DNA of 64,000 bases, taken from positions 62,001 to 126,000 of the forward strand of contig JAJDXM010000092.1 of NCBI GenBank assembly GCA_022823225.1, given 5' to 3'. Position 1 is the stretch's first letter, and each line of letters begins with the position of its first letter. A model generated the notes under the pieces. The model saw only the letters and a list, made by a program, of their open reading frames with translations, did no database searches and was not told where the DNA came from. The translations under genes were made by a program, and so were the position numbers. This DNA is from Gemmatimonadota bacterium. Its GTDB lineage: Bacteria; Gemmatimonadota; Gemmatimonadetes; Longimicrobiales; Gaopeijiaceae. Below, one piece after another: positions 25,131 through 34,099 of the stretch.

Positions 25131-27650
25131 ATGCCAACAGCTCGAAATCAAGCCTCATTCGCGAATGAGGCCTCCCTGCAGGGTGTGGAGGCCCCCGGCG
25201 CCAACCCCTGCAGGAATCCGGCACTGAGCCGCCGGGGCGGAAGTCGCGCAGCGCGGCCTCGTGGTGCACTCATCGCCTCACTCGCGCTGCTCCCGGCCTG
25301 CGTCGAGGCCAACACGATCACACCGGTCGCGTTGCTTTCACTGACGGTCACGCCGCATACCGCCAACTTCGCGGCGATCGGGGACACGGTGCGGTTCACC
25401 GCGACGGTCCGCGACCAGCATGGCCAGCGGGTCGTCGGAGGGACGACGGAGTGGACTTCGAGCGACCTGGGGGTGGCAACGGTAGACGGTTCAGGGCTGG
25501 TCCGTGCGGAGGGCAACGGCACGGCCATGATCAGCGCAACGTCCGATAGCGCCACCGGCACGGCAATGGTCGCGGTGGCCCAGGCCGCAGCACTCGTGAC
25601 GGTCACGCCCGGCAACGTGCAGTTCGCATCGCTTGGACGCAGCGTGCAGCTTACCGGGACCGTGCACGACGCCAACGGGCACTCCATCCAGGGCGTCGGC
25701 GTAACCTGGTCCTCCACCGATACCGCGGTGGCAAGCGTCAACGCCTCCGGCCTCGTCCGGCCGGTTGCCAACGGCCGCGCTGCCATCCACGCAACGTCGG
25801 GAGGATTGAACGGCCTCTCGACCGTGGTTGTCGAGCAGGTGGCCGCCGCCGTCAACCTTTCCAGCCCGAGTGACTCCATCCTGGTCACCGACTCGATTCG
25901 CCTGCGGGCAAGGGCCTTCGACGCGGACGAGTTCGCGATGCCCGATGCACTCTTCCGTTGGGAGTCGAGCGATCCGGCGGTCGCGCGAGTCAACGAGGAA
26001 GGCTACGTGACCGGCATCAGCCTGGGCCGGGCGGACATCACCGTTTACGAGGGAGACGAGAGCGCCTCGGTGCCGGTCCGTATCGTGCCCTACCCGGAAG
26101 ACCTCGTGCTGAGGGTCCTGTACGACGCGACCAACGGCGACCTCTGGCAGGACAACACGAACTGGCTTTCCGAGGAACCCCTGTCCCTCTGGGCGGGGAT
26201 CCACCTCAACAAGGAGGGGCGGGTGCGCCATCTCGTGCTGGCGAGCAACGGGTTGATCGGCAAGATTCCGCCGCAGATCCAGCACCTTGAGGACCTGGAG
26301 TCGCTCCACCTTGGAGAGAATGACCTGGAAGGGCCCATTCCGCCCGAGATCACCCGGCTCTCTCGCCTCCAGTCGCTCGATCTCAACTACACCGGCATAA
26401 CGGGCAGGCTGCCCCCCGAAATCGGGGATCTTTCGGAACTCGTCGCACTCTCGCTCTTCGGCAACGAACTGACCGGCGAAATCCCCCCGGAAATCGGCAA
26501 TCTCACGAAGCTGCAGTACCTGGACCTCTGCCACAACAAGCTCCGGGGGCCGATTCCCCCCGAGATCGGCAACCTGCGCGACATGCAGTACCTGATGATG
26601 TGCGGCATAGACTCGTCTCCCGAGGAAGGCAACCGCCTGAGCGGCGAGATCCCGCCGGAAATCGGCAATCTCACGAAGCTTCGGAGGCTCGATCTCGGCG
26701 CCAACCTGCTGGAGGGGCCGGTTCCTCCGGCGATCGGCAATCTCACGAGGCTCGACAGCCTCGAGCTCTACAGCAATCTGCTGACCAGCGTGCCCCCGGA
26801 AATCGGCAACCTCGAAAACGTCCAGGCCATCCTCATGTGGGGCAACCGCCTCACCAGCCCGATCCCCTCGACGATCGGCGACCTCCCGAGGCTCAGGAAG
26901 CTCAACTTCGGGATCGGCTTTACGAGCGGCAACAACCGCATCACCGGGTCGATTCCGCCGGAGATCGGCCACCTCGCGAATCTCGAGGAGCTGGACCTGG
27001 GCGGGAATCGTCTCACCGGTTCGATCCCGGCGTCAATCGGCAACCTGCGCCGGCTGAGAAAGATCGAGTTGGGAACCAACTATCTCAGCGGGCCGATTCC
27101 ATCGTCGATCGGCAACCTCACCCGGCTGGAGCGGTTCGCTGCCTGTCCAGACAGCCTCGAGGGCTCCATTCCGCCCGAATTCGGAAAGCTGACCAGGCTC
27201 AGGGAGCTGCACCTCTGCCGGAACCGGTTCGCCGGCACCGTCCCGGAGGAACTCGGGGATCTCGCCAGCCTCCGGCAGCTGAACCTGTGGAGCAACCTGC
27301 TGACGGGGGAGCTGCCGGGCACCTTCGTGTCGCTGAAGGAGCTCCAGGAGATCAACTGGGTGAACAACGCCGGGTTGTGCGCGCCGCAGACGCCGGAGTT
27401 TCAGGCGTGGCTGGCCGGGCTGAGGAGGTGGTTCGGAGAATTCTGCATGGAGGGCTCGGCTGCGGGAGACGCCCATGGAGACCGCGCCACCGGGACTGTC
27501 GTCAGTGGGGACGGCACGGTGTGCTGGATGACGGTGGCAATCCGCGCGCGGGCGGGCCCCGGAGCCACGGGCGTGGGGGTGCCGCCGGGACCGGGCTACG
27601 GAAGAAGGGGTGGTTTGCTGGAGCGGCGCGCGGTGCCGTGCGCCTCTTGA
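25131..27650 (+). CDS. Secreted Ig-like (BIG2) and leucine-rich-repeat lipoprotein
   Basis: Up to 839 residues. A Cys-ended signal (LIASLALLPACVEAN) at about 47-60 suggests a lipoprotein. Three bacterial Ig-like domains of the BIG2 type follow (about 65-310; repeated WTSSDLGVATVDGSGLVRA-type units), then about 18 leucine-rich repeats of the plant-like form LxxLxLxxNxLxGxIPPEIGN (about 335-780) and a Gly/Pro-rich tail. Such proteins are usually surface-exposed and bind other proteins. The start is uncertain: the ATG at 25131 precedes a 20-base perfect palindrome within the frame, and a GTG at 25185 is an alternative that still keeps the whole signal peptide. Confidence 0.8.
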   Translation: MPTARNQASFANEASLQGVEAPGANPCRNPALSRRGGSRAARPRGALIASLALLPACVEANTITPVALLSLTVTPHTANFAAIGDTVRFTATVRDQHGQRVVGGTTEWTSSDLGVATVDGSGLVRAEGNGTAMISATSDSATGTAMVAVAQAAALVTVTPGNVQFASLGRSVQLTGTVHDANGHSIQGVGVTWSSTDTAVASVNASGLVRPVANGRAAIHATSGGLNGLSTVVVEQVAAAVNLSSPSDSILVTDSIRLRARAFDADEFAMPDALFRWESSDPAVARVNEEGYVTGISLGRADITVYEGDESASVPVRIVPYPEDLVLRVLYDATNGDLWQDNTNWLSEEPLSLWAGIHLNKEGRVRHLVLASNGLIGKIPPQIQHLEDLESLHLGENDLEGPIPPEITRLSRLQSLDLNYTGITGRLPPEIGDLSELVALSLFGNELTGEIPPEIGNLTKLQYLDLCHNKLRGPIPPEIGNLRDMQYLMMCGIDSSPEEGNRLSGEIPPEIGNLTKLRRLDLGANLLEGPVPPAIGNLTRLDSLELYSNLLTSVPPEIGNLENVQAILMWGNRLTSPIPSTIGDLPRLRKLNFGIGFTSGNNRITGSIPPEIGHLANLEELDLGGNRLTGSIPASIGNLRRLRKIELGTNYLSGPIPSSIGNLTRLERFAACPDSLEGSIPPEFGKLTRLRELHLCRNRFAGTVPEELGDLASLRQLNLWSNLLTGELPGTFVSLKELQEINWVNNAGLCAPQTPEFQAWLAGLRRWFGEFCMEGSAAGDAHGDRATGTVVSGDGTVCWMTVAIRARAGPGATGVGVPPGPGYGRRGGLLERRAVPCAS
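25152..25171. repeat. Perfect 20-base palindrome
   Basis: GCCTCATTCGCGAATGAGGC reads identically on both strands. It is followed by the 10-base palindrome CCCTGCAGGG (25174-25183). It lies at the 5' end of the LRR gene and could be an operator or a transcript hairpin. Confidence 0.6.
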
Positions 27651-27663
27651 CGGTGCAAGTGCG

Positions 27664-28947
27664 CTAGTACCGCGGCCGCCTACGCAACTCCGCGGCTCGG
27701 GCGTGCGCCTCGAGTCCCTCCATGCGAGCCATCACGGCGGCGTCACCCGCCAGTCGTACGCGTGCCGGCCCGTCGTCGAGTCGCAGCCATGTGGGCCTCC
27801 GAAGGAATGAGAATACCGACAGTCCTCCGGTGAAGCGGGCGGTGCCACCGGTCGGCAGAGTGTGGTTTGGACCGGCGCCATAGTCCCCGAAGACTTCCGT
27901 GACGGATTGGTTGACAAATACTGTCCCGAATCGGTCCAGTTCTCTTTCCCAGGCCGCCGCGCGGCCCCCGTGGAGTTGCAGATGCTCAGGCGCAAGCTGC
28001 TGACAGCAGTCCAGTGCTTCCTGCTCAGGGGCGACCACGGCGAAGCCGTTGTGGAGCGCGGCGATTGCGGTTTCGGCGGTGGGAAGGTCCGCGAGCTGGG
28101 CTGCGAGTTCCTCCTCGACGCGGGCGACCAGACCGCTGGCCGTCGTGATGAGGACCGGCAGGGCTTCCGGATCGTGCTCGGCCTGCGCCAGAAGGTCGGC
28201 CGCGATGAGGACCGGATCGCCGTCCTCGTCCGCGAGGACCGCGAGTTCGGACGGCCCGGCCAGCAGGTCGATTCCGACCACGCCCGACACCAGGAGCTTC
28301 GCGGCGGTCACCCAGCGGTTCCCCGGGCCGACCACCACATCGCACGGGGGGACCGGCGAAACACCGTACGCCATGGCCGCCACGGCCTGCGCCCCCCCCG
28401 CCGCCAGCAGCCCCGCCACCCCCGCCACCGCCCCCGCCGCCATCACCTCCCGGGACGGGTTCGGCGAGGCCAGCCAGACCTCCCGCACCCCGGCGACCCT
28501 CGCCGTCACAGCCGTCATGAGTACCGACGAGGGCAGCGGAAACCGACCTCCCGGCGCGTAGCAGCCGGCCACCCGGACAGGTACGACCCGGTCGCCGGCC
28601 CTTCCCCCTTCCACCGCCACATCCACCGGGGCTGCCGCCTCCAGCTGGGCGCGGGCGAAGTGCTCGATCCGGCCGGCGGCGCGCTCGAGCACTTCCCGGT
28701 CCCCCCGTGGCAGCGAATCGAGCGCTGTCTGCATCTCACGGGGATCCCGGGTCAGCGCCCCGCCGGCCTCCAGCCCGTCCCAGCGCCGGGCGAGTTGGCG
28801 CAGCCGGGCTTCGCCGCCCCTTCGCACCGATTCGATGATCTCGAGCACGGGCGCGATCATCTCGGGCTGCACGGCGGGTTGGCGCATCCGGCCAACGTCG
28901 GTCGCGGCGATCCGCCGCAAGCGGACACGGCGGCCTCTCCTATTCAC
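27664..28947 (-). CDS. hisD: Histidinol dehydrogenase
   Basis: 427 residues. It oxidises histidinol to histidine using two NAD+ and zinc (last two steps of histidine synthesis). Family blocks are present: VVGPGNRWVTAAK, LLAGPSELAVLAD, LLAQAEHDP, QLAPEHLQLH and GAGPNHTLPTGGTARF, which include the zinc ligands and catalytic Glu/His residues. The start is a GTG overlapping the end of the hisA-I-E gene by 8 bases. It is the last gene of the his operon here. Confidence 0.95.
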   Translation of the reverse strand: MNRRGRRVRLRRIAATDVGRMRQPAVQPEMIAPVLEIIESVRRGGEARLRQLARRWDGLEAGGALTRDPREMQTALDSLPRGDREVLERAAGRIEHFARAQLEAAAPVDVAVEGGRAGDRVVPVRVAGCYAPGGRFPLPSSVLMTAVTARVAGVREVWLASPNPSREVMAAGAVAGVAGLLAAGGAQAVAAMAYGVSPVPPCDVVVGPGNRWVTAAKLLVSGVVGIDLLAGPSELAVLADEDGDPVLIAADLLAQAEHDPEALPVLITTASGLVARVEEELAAQLADLPTAETAIAALHNGFAVVAPEQEALDCCQQLAPEHLQLHGGRAAAWERELDRFGTVFVNQSVTEVFGDYGAGPNHTLPTGGTARFTGGLSVFSFLRRPTWLRLDDGPARVRLAGDAAVMARMEGLEAHARAAELRRRPRY

Positions 28948-30301
28948 GCGCCGCCCCCTTCGGCGGCGACGCCTCCCGCCGGCTCACATTGAGGGCGCGG
29001 CGGTCCAGCTCGCGCTCGACATCGCCAAGGCTCACGCCGGCCCGCTCGAGCGCCACCATCAGAAAGTACATCAGGTCCGCGGCCTCTTCGACCACGCGGT
29101 CTCCACTGCCGGGCCGTGCGGCGCTCCCCGCCGAGTCGGCCGACCGCCCGGGTGGGGTCGGGCCATCGCTTCGTCCGGCGGCGCCTGCCGAATCACTCAC
29201 CGCATCGCCCAGTTCGCCTGCCTCCTCCACGAGCTTCCCACGGAGCAGCGCCACATCCTCGAGGAGGCGGCTGGTCAGCGACCCGGGGGTCGGCGCGGCG
29301 CGGCGCAATCTCACGATGCGTTCCAGCGCGCTCAGCCCCCGCGCCGGACCGAAGCAGCCCCAGTCTCCGGTGTGGCAGAACCCGGATCCCCGCTGCGCAA
29401 CCGTGAAGCGCAGCGCGTCCCGGTCGCAGTCGGGCTCGACGCGCAGGAGATCCTGGATGGCGCCCGAGGACTCGCCCTTTTTCCAGAGCCCGCGAGAGCG
29501 CGACTGGTAGACACCACGCCCCGTCTCGATCGCCGCGCGCACGCTCTCGGGGCTGGACCAGACCAGTCCCAGAACGCCGCCCCGGTCGTCGGCCACCACC
29601 GTCGGCCAAAGACCGTCGGGCCGTTCGCTCCTGAGCGGGGCCGCAAACGCTTCGGCGAGCCCCAGCGTGCCACGGTAAAGCGCCATGCCGACCTGCGCAT
29701 CGGCGCCGGCAGCATCCAGCCAGGCGACCTCATCGGCAGTCGTGATTCCACCCGCCACCGTCAGGCGGGACGAGCCCGCCGCCTCCACAAGCGCCGCAAT
29801 CCCGTCCTCGGGGAACCCCCCCTCCATCCCCTCCCCCTCGACGAACGTCACGAGGAAACCGCCCGCTAGCCCGCGAAGCTCTCGCATGCCGTCCTGGACG
29901 GTTCTTCCGGTGCGCTCGGTCCAGCCCTTAACGACCACTTCGCCCTTCCACATGTCCAGCGCCGCGACCACCCTCTCGGCCGGCAGCGACTCCAGCACCT
30001 CCGGAACGGCGGCCGTGCCCAGGACAACCTTTGCGGCGCCCCGATCAAGCCACTCGAGCGCCGCGTCGGGCGTGCGTATGCCGCCGCCCACCCGGCAACG
30101 CGCGATTCCGCAAAGTTCCTCGACGACCGCGGCGTTCGACCCGCGTCCAAGCGCGGCGTCCAGGTCGACCACCGCCACCTCCCCAACCCGGCCGAAGCGC
30201 TCGGCAAGCGGGCGTGGATCGCCGGCTTCCAGAGCCTTGCGGCGGCCCTGTATCAGCTGTACCGCCTGGCCGTCCATGAGGTCGATCGAAGGGACGATCA
30301 T
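28940..30301 (-). CDS. hisAIE: Trifunctional HisA-HisI-HisE fusion
   Basis: 453 residues. HisA (ProFAR isomerase) occupies 1-about 228: an eightfold barrel with Asp7 (IDLMDG), VGGGIRT at 71-77 and AGGIT. HisI (phosphoribosyl-AMP cyclohydrolase) is at about 232-320, with metal-binding DCDRD at 291-295 and FCHTG at 308-312. HisE (phosphoribosyl-ATP pyrophosphatase) is at about 340-440, with KLVEEAGEL and VVEEAADLMYF; a Ser/Gly/Pro-rich insertion (about 370-400) splits its helices. HisI-HisE fusions are common, but HisA joined to the front is not usual. The ATG overlaps the hisF stop (ATGA). The protein would carry out steps 2, 3 and 4, consecutive in the pathway. Confidence 0.92.
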   Translation of the reverse strand: MIVPSIDLMDGQAVQLIQGRRKALEAGDPRPLAERFGRVGEVAVVDLDAALGRGSNAAVVEELCGIARCRVGGGIRTPDAALEWLDRGAAKVVLGTAAVPEVLESLPAERVVAALDMWKGEVVVKGWTERTGRTVQDGMRELRGLAGGFLVTFVEGEGMEGGFPEDGIAALVEAAGSSRLTVAGGITTADEVAWLDAAGADAQVGMALYRGTLGLAEAFAAPLRSERPDGLWPTVVADDRGGVLGLVWSSPESVRAAIETGRGVYQSRSRGLWKKGESSGAIQDLLRVEPDCDRDALRFTVAQRGSGFCHTGDWGCFGPARGLSALERIVRLRRAAPTPGSLTSRLLEDVALLRGKLVEEAGELGDAVSDSAGAAGRSDGPTPPGRSADSAGSAARPGSGDRVVEEAADLMYFLMVALERAGVSLGDVERELDRRALNVSRREASPPKGAARE

Positions 30302-31173
30302 GGCCGGACCCCCACCCCGAGCGCCGCCAGCGCCTCCTTCACCCGGCCCACCGTCCACTCCCGCTGGTGGAAGATCGAGGCAGCCAGCACCGCATCCGCC
30401 CCGTGCCGCACGGCATCGGCCATGTGCCCGGGGTCGTCGGCCCCTCCCGATGCGACGATGGGCACCTCAACGGCCTCGCGCACGGCGCGGAGCAGCGGAA
30501 GCTCATAGCCGCTGCGCGTCCCGTCCCGGTCGATGCTGGTCAGGAGAATCTCCCCCGCACCAAGGTCGACCGCGTGGCGCGCCCACCTGGTCGCGTCCAC
30601 GGCCACGGGCTCGGTCCCGGAGCGAACCACAACCTCATAGGCGTCGACGGCAAGGTCGTCCGCCGCCCCGTCCGGCCGTTCCTTCGCCCGGGCCGCCGCA
30701 ACGCCCGTCCGGGCCGCGTCCCCTCCGACCCTCAACGCGTCGATCGACAGGACAACGCACTGGGTTCCGAAGCGCGCCGCCAGTTCGGAGAGCAGGTCCG
30801 GGCGCCGCAGCGCGGCGGTGTTGACCGCGACCTTGTCCGCACCGGCTTCCAGAAGCGCCTCCGCGTCTTCGACCCCGCGGATGCCGCCGCCCACCGCAAG
30901 GGGCACCGAGAGCCGCGCCCTGACGGAGCGCACCGTGTCCAGGCGCGTCCGCCGCGCTTCGGTGGTCGCGGTGACATCGAGCACGACAACCTCGTCCGCG
31001 CCCTGTTCCTCGTAGGCGCGGGCAAGGGTGGCGGGGTCGCCCTGGTCGGCGAGTCCCTTGAACTTCACGCCTTTGACGACGCGCCCGGCGCGCACATCCA
31101 GGCAGGGGATGATGCGCACCGGCAACATCGTCGCCACCGCCCGGTCCACGCTCGGGGTGCTCGCGGGTCGCAT
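30298..31173 (-). CDS. hisF: Imidazole glycerol phosphate synthase, cyclase subunit
   Basis: 291 residues, somewhat longer than the usual about 255 because of an N-terminal extension and an insertion (about 160-185, RTGVAAARAKERPDGAADDL). Conserved IIPCLDVRAGRVVKGVKF with the first catalytic Asp, LAVGGGIRG, and TSIDRDGTRSGYEL with the second Asp. The ATG at 31173 is chosen because GGAGG lies about 8 bases upstream and it is 3 bases after the hisH stop; Met16 would match the usual length. With HisH it makes IGP and AICAR from PRFAR and glutamine. Confidence 0.95.
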   Translation of the reverse strand: MRPASTPSVDRAVATMLPVRIIPCLDVRAGRVVKGVKFKGLADQGDPATLARAYEEQGADEVVVLDVTATTEARRTRLDTVRSVRARLSVPLAVGGGIRGVEDAEALLEAGADKVAVNTAALRRPDLLSELAARFGTQCVVLSIDALRVGGDAARTGVAAARAKERPDGAADDLAVDAYEVVVRSGTEPVAVDATRWARHAVDLGAGEILLTSIDRDGTRSGYELPLLRAVREAVEVPIVASGGADDPGHMADAVRHGADAVLAASIFHQREWTVGRVKEALAALGVGVRP

Positions 31174-31176
31174 GGT

Positions 31177-31791
31177 TCAGGCCTCCAGCCAGCGGTTCAG
31201 GAGCAGTGCTCCGTAGGCACCGGACAACTCCGGGTGGAACTGGCAGCCGACCACCGCCCCGCACTCCACCGCTGCGAGGAACCGGCCCGCGTATTCGCAC
31301 CACACGGGCTCCCACCCGGCGGGCCTCGCGGTGAGGCGGTAGGAGTTCGCGAAGTACGCGTAGCCGGGCGGCACGATGGTGCACCCCCGGGCCGGGATGA
31401 CCCGGTTCCACCCCATCTGGGGGACGCGCCATTCCTGCTCACCGGTCTCGAAGCGTCCCGCAACCCCGTCCAGCACGCCGAGTCCCGGAGTGCCAGGAGC
31501 TTCCTCGCTACCCGTTGCCATCAGTTGCATGCCGAGACAGATCCCCAGAGTGGCTCGCCCCCGTTCGATCCGCTCGCGCAAGGGATCTTCCAATCCGTGC
31601 GAGGCGATGGCGCCCCGGGCGGCCGCAAATGCGCCCACGCCGGGGAGGACGAGACGGTCGGCGCGTGCAACGCGACCGGCATCGGCCGTGGTGCGCACCC
31701 GGCAGCCGATGCGTTCGAAGCCGGCCACCACCGAGGCGAGGTTGGCCGTGCTGGTCCGAACGACCGTGACTTCGGGCGCAGACCGGCTCAA
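31177..31791 (-). CDS. hisH: Imidazole glycerol phosphate synthase, glutamine amidotransferase subunit
   Basis: 204 residues of the class I glutaminase family: nucleophile Cys in GICLGMQL, and the His/Glu pair in GCQFHPELSG. The N-terminus VTVVRTSTANLASVVAGFER resembles the family start, although the usual Asp of DYG..N is changed. The start is inferred as TTG at 31791, which overlaps the hisB stop (TTGA), as other junctions in this operon do; there is no ATG or GTG in a better place. It supplies ammonia to HisF. Confidence 0.9.
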   Translation of the reverse strand: MSRSAPEVTVVRTSTANLASVVAGFERIGCRVRTTADAGRVARADRLVLPGVGAFAAARGAIASHGLEDPLRERIERGRATLGICLGMQLMATGSEEAPGTPGLGVLDGVAGRFETGEQEWRVPQMGWNRVIPARGCTIVPPGYAYFANSYRLTARPAGWEPVWCEYAGRFLAAVECGAVVGCQFHPELSGAYGALLLNRWLEA

Positions 31792-32450
31792 AGGACGCCC
31801 TTTGTCGACGGCACCCGGCCGGAACCATCGCCGGCGAGCGCCGCCTTGAGGGCCAGAGCCGTCGCCTTGAAGGCCGCCTCGATTCGGTGGTGGTCGTTCG
31901 TCCCGCGGACCACGTCGACGTGCAGCGTGAGCCCCGCGCCCTGGGCGAAGGAGTGGAAGAAGTGGGGCACCATCTCGCACGACAACGCGCCGACGCGCTC
32001 GCGCCGGAGCCCCAGGTCGCCGGCGAAGAAGGCCCGGCCGGAGACATCGACAACCGCCCGGGCCAGCGCCTCGTCGAGCGGGGCGAAGGCGTGGCCGAAA
32101 CGCGCGATCCCCATTATGTCCTCGCCCAACGCCAGCGCCACCGCCCGCCCGAGGGCGAGTCCCGTGTCCTCGACGGTGTGGTGGTCGTCGACCTCCGTGT
32201 CGCCGTCGCACGCGAGTTCCAGCGCCCACCCGGCGTGGAAGGCGAGCGCGTGCAGCATGTGGTCGAAGAACCCGACCCCGGTGCGCACCCGGACGGCGGT
32301 CGCGTCGAGCCCACGATCCTCGCGCATTCCCGGTGGGCGGTCCTCGGCGCCCGCCCGGGCCTCCGACTGCTCGCGCCCGTACAGCGCGAGCCGCACGGTC
32401 ACCCGTGTTTCCCCGGTCTCGCGGGAAAACTCACTCACCGCTTCACGCAT
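31788..32450 (-). CDS. hisB: Imidazoleglycerol-phosphate dehydratase
   Basis: 220 residues, monofunctional. Manganese-binding repeats are visible: GFFDHMLHALAFHAG, DTEVDDHHTVEDTGLALG, VDVSGRAFF and GTNDHHRIEAAFKA. The ATG at 32450 is selected because GGAGGAG stands 7 bases upstream; it overlaps the hisC-HAD stop by 8 bases. The insertion near residues 20-40 (REQSEARAGAEDRPPGMRED) is slightly unusual. It dehydrates IGP to imidazole acetol phosphate. Confidence 0.95.
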   Translation of the reverse strand: MREAVSEFSRETGETRVTVRLALYGREQSEARAGAEDRPPGMREDRGLDATAVRVRTGVGFFDHMLHALAFHAGWALELACDGDTEVDDHHTVEDTGLALGRAVALALGEDIMGIARFGHAFAPLDEALARAVVDVSGRAFFAGDLGLRRERVGALSCEMVPHFFHSFAQGAGLTLHVDVVRGTNDHHRIEAAFKATALALKAALAGDGSGRVPSTKGVL

Positions 32451-34086
32451 TGAACACTCCTCCAAAGTCGGCATTCGCCTCCACGACCCGAGCGGCCCCC
32501 GCACCCTCCAGCGCCCCCCACTCGGCGTCCCCCCCGCCCGGCGGCACCACCCCGAGCGGCACCACCCCGGCCGCGACGGCGGCGCGCACATCGTCGGGCG
32601 TGTCTCCCAGCAGCCAGCCGCTCTGCGCCTTGAGCAACCGCATTGCGATCGCGACCGAGGCCGGATCGGGCTTGAGCGGCCCGTCCTCGCGGCAGACAAC
32701 CGCGCTGAACAACTCCCGCACGCCCTGTTCCCGCAGGAAGCGCTCGGCGTCGCGGCGCGGCCTGCCGGTGACTACGCCCAGGCGGGACGACCGGGCCAGC
32801 GCCGCGAGATGGGCCCGATCCGGGATCAGCGTCTCGTGGCGGCGAAGTCCCGGCGATCCCTCCGTCCCCTGGTACAGTTCCTCAAAGCGCCCGGTGACCT
32901 CCGCCAGCGGCGCCTCCACACCCCGGCGGGCAAGCAGCCTCCGGGTGACCTCCCAATCGTCGTTGGCGTCGCCCCCAGCCTTCACGGCGGCGATCTCTTC
33001 GCGCCCTGCTTCGACCCCGTAGGAGGCGCAGGTCCGCGCGATCGCCTCACGGTACGACCGCCGCACATCGGCGAGCACGCCATCCATGTCGAAGAGGATC
33101 GCCTCCGGGGTGGCCAGACATGCCAGCGCCCGCTCCACGCGGCCGAATTCCTCTGCGTCGCGCGGCACCGTGATGCGCACGTACTCCGGCAGATGGGCGA
33201 AGTGGCGCACCTTGATTCCCTGCGCCGCCAATCCACGCAGGATCCACCGCGCGTCCGGAAAGGAAGCCAGCACGAAGTTCGTCTGCGACGGTTCGGCGGC
33301 GCCCCCGGCATCCCGGATCGCGGCCGCCAGCCTGACGCGCCCGGCGCGCGCATCCCGCACGACGCGGCGCATCCTGCCGACACCGCCCTGCAGCTGGTCG
33401 AGCGCGATCTCGATCGATGGCCCGGTCAGCGCATACGGCCCGCCGAAGCCCCGCAGCACGTCGATCCGCTCCTTCGGCCCAAGGGCGAAGCCCACGCGCA
33501 GACCGGCAAGTCCCCACGCCTTCGAAAGGGTGCGGATCACGATCGTGCGCGGAAGCTCCAGGAGCGCGCCGGTCGGGTTTTCGTCCGCGAACTCGGCGTA
33601 CGCCAGGTCGACCATGAGGGTCACGTGGGCTGGAAGCGCCTGGCCAAGACTCAGCAGGGACTCGGTCGTGAAGGCCCGGCCGGTGGGATTGTCGGGGGTG
33701 AGGACCGCAACCACGCCGGTCCGGTCGCTCACCGCCGCTACGATTTCGGCAACGGGCAGCGTGCCCCAGTCGTACTCGACGGGGACGATTTCCCCACCGG
33801 CCATGCGTGCGCAAGCCGGGACCATCTCGAAGGTGGGCGTCGGGTACACAAGGTCCTGTCCCGGCGCCAGGAAGGCGCGCATCACCCGGTCGATGGCGTC
33901 GTCGGCTCCCGTCGTGGCGAGGACGTTGCCGGGCGAGGTCCCGATGTAGGCCGCGTACGCCGCCTCCAACGGCGCCGGGTCGGCGTACTTGCGCAGAAGG
34001 CCGGGACCCAGGCGGTCCAGCACCCGCAGACTGCTCTTCGGCGGCGGCGGTCCCTCGTTCATGCTGAGGTCGATGACGTCTCTCAT
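32443..34086 (-). CDS. hisC: Histidinol-phosphate aminotransferase fused to a HAD phosphatase
   Basis: 547 residues. Residues 1-about 330 are a class I/II PLP aminotransferase: Asn133 (PDNPTGR), Asp160/Tyr163 (MVDLAYAEF) and the PLP lysine Lys189 (TLSKAWGLAGLRVG). Residues about 328-547 are a HAD subfamily IA hydrolase: nucleophile and acid/base Asp333/Asp335 (LFDMDGVLAD), VVTGRPRRDAERFL and GDTPDDVRAA. No other histidinol-phosphate phosphatase is seen in the operon, so the HAD domain is a good candidate for that step, directly after the transamination made by the first domain. It starts 13 bases after hisG. Confidence 0.9.
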   Translation of the reverse strand: MRDVIDLSMNEGPPPPKSSLRVLDRLGPGLLRKYADPAPLEAAYAAYIGTSPGNVLATTGADDAIDRVMRAFLAPGQDLVYPTPTFEMVPACARMAGGEIVPVEYDWGTLPVAEIVAAVSDRTGVVAVLTPDNPTGRAFTTESLLSLGQALPAHVTLMVDLAYAEFADENPTGALLELPRTIVIRTLSKAWGLAGLRVGFALGPKERIDVLRGFGGPYALTGPSIEIALDQLQGGVGRMRRVVRDARAGRVRLAAAIRDAGGAAEPSQTNFVLASFPDARWILRGLAAQGIKVRHFAHLPEYVRITVPRDAEEFGRVERALACLATPEAILFDMDGVLADVRRSYREAIARTCASYGVEAGREEIAAVKAGGDANDDWEVTRRLLARRGVEAPLAEVTGRFEELYQGTEGSPGLRRHETLIPDRAHLAALARSSRLGVVTGRPRRDAERFLREQGVRELFSAVVCREDGPLKPDPASVAIAMRLLKAQSGWLLGDTPDDVRAAVAAGVVPLGVVPPGGGDAEWGALEGAGAARVVEANADFGGVFNA

Positions 34087-34099
34087 TCCCGGTCCACCC

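Noticed and set aside
24976-25269. Minus-strand frame upstream of the ACP
   Set aside because: No ribosome site or family features and it overlaps the promoter/operator and the LRR gene 5' end.
28370-28445. Low-complexity CCGCC-rich stretch
   Set aside because: It lies inside hisD and encodes an Ala/Gly-rich conserved segment; no repeat unit.
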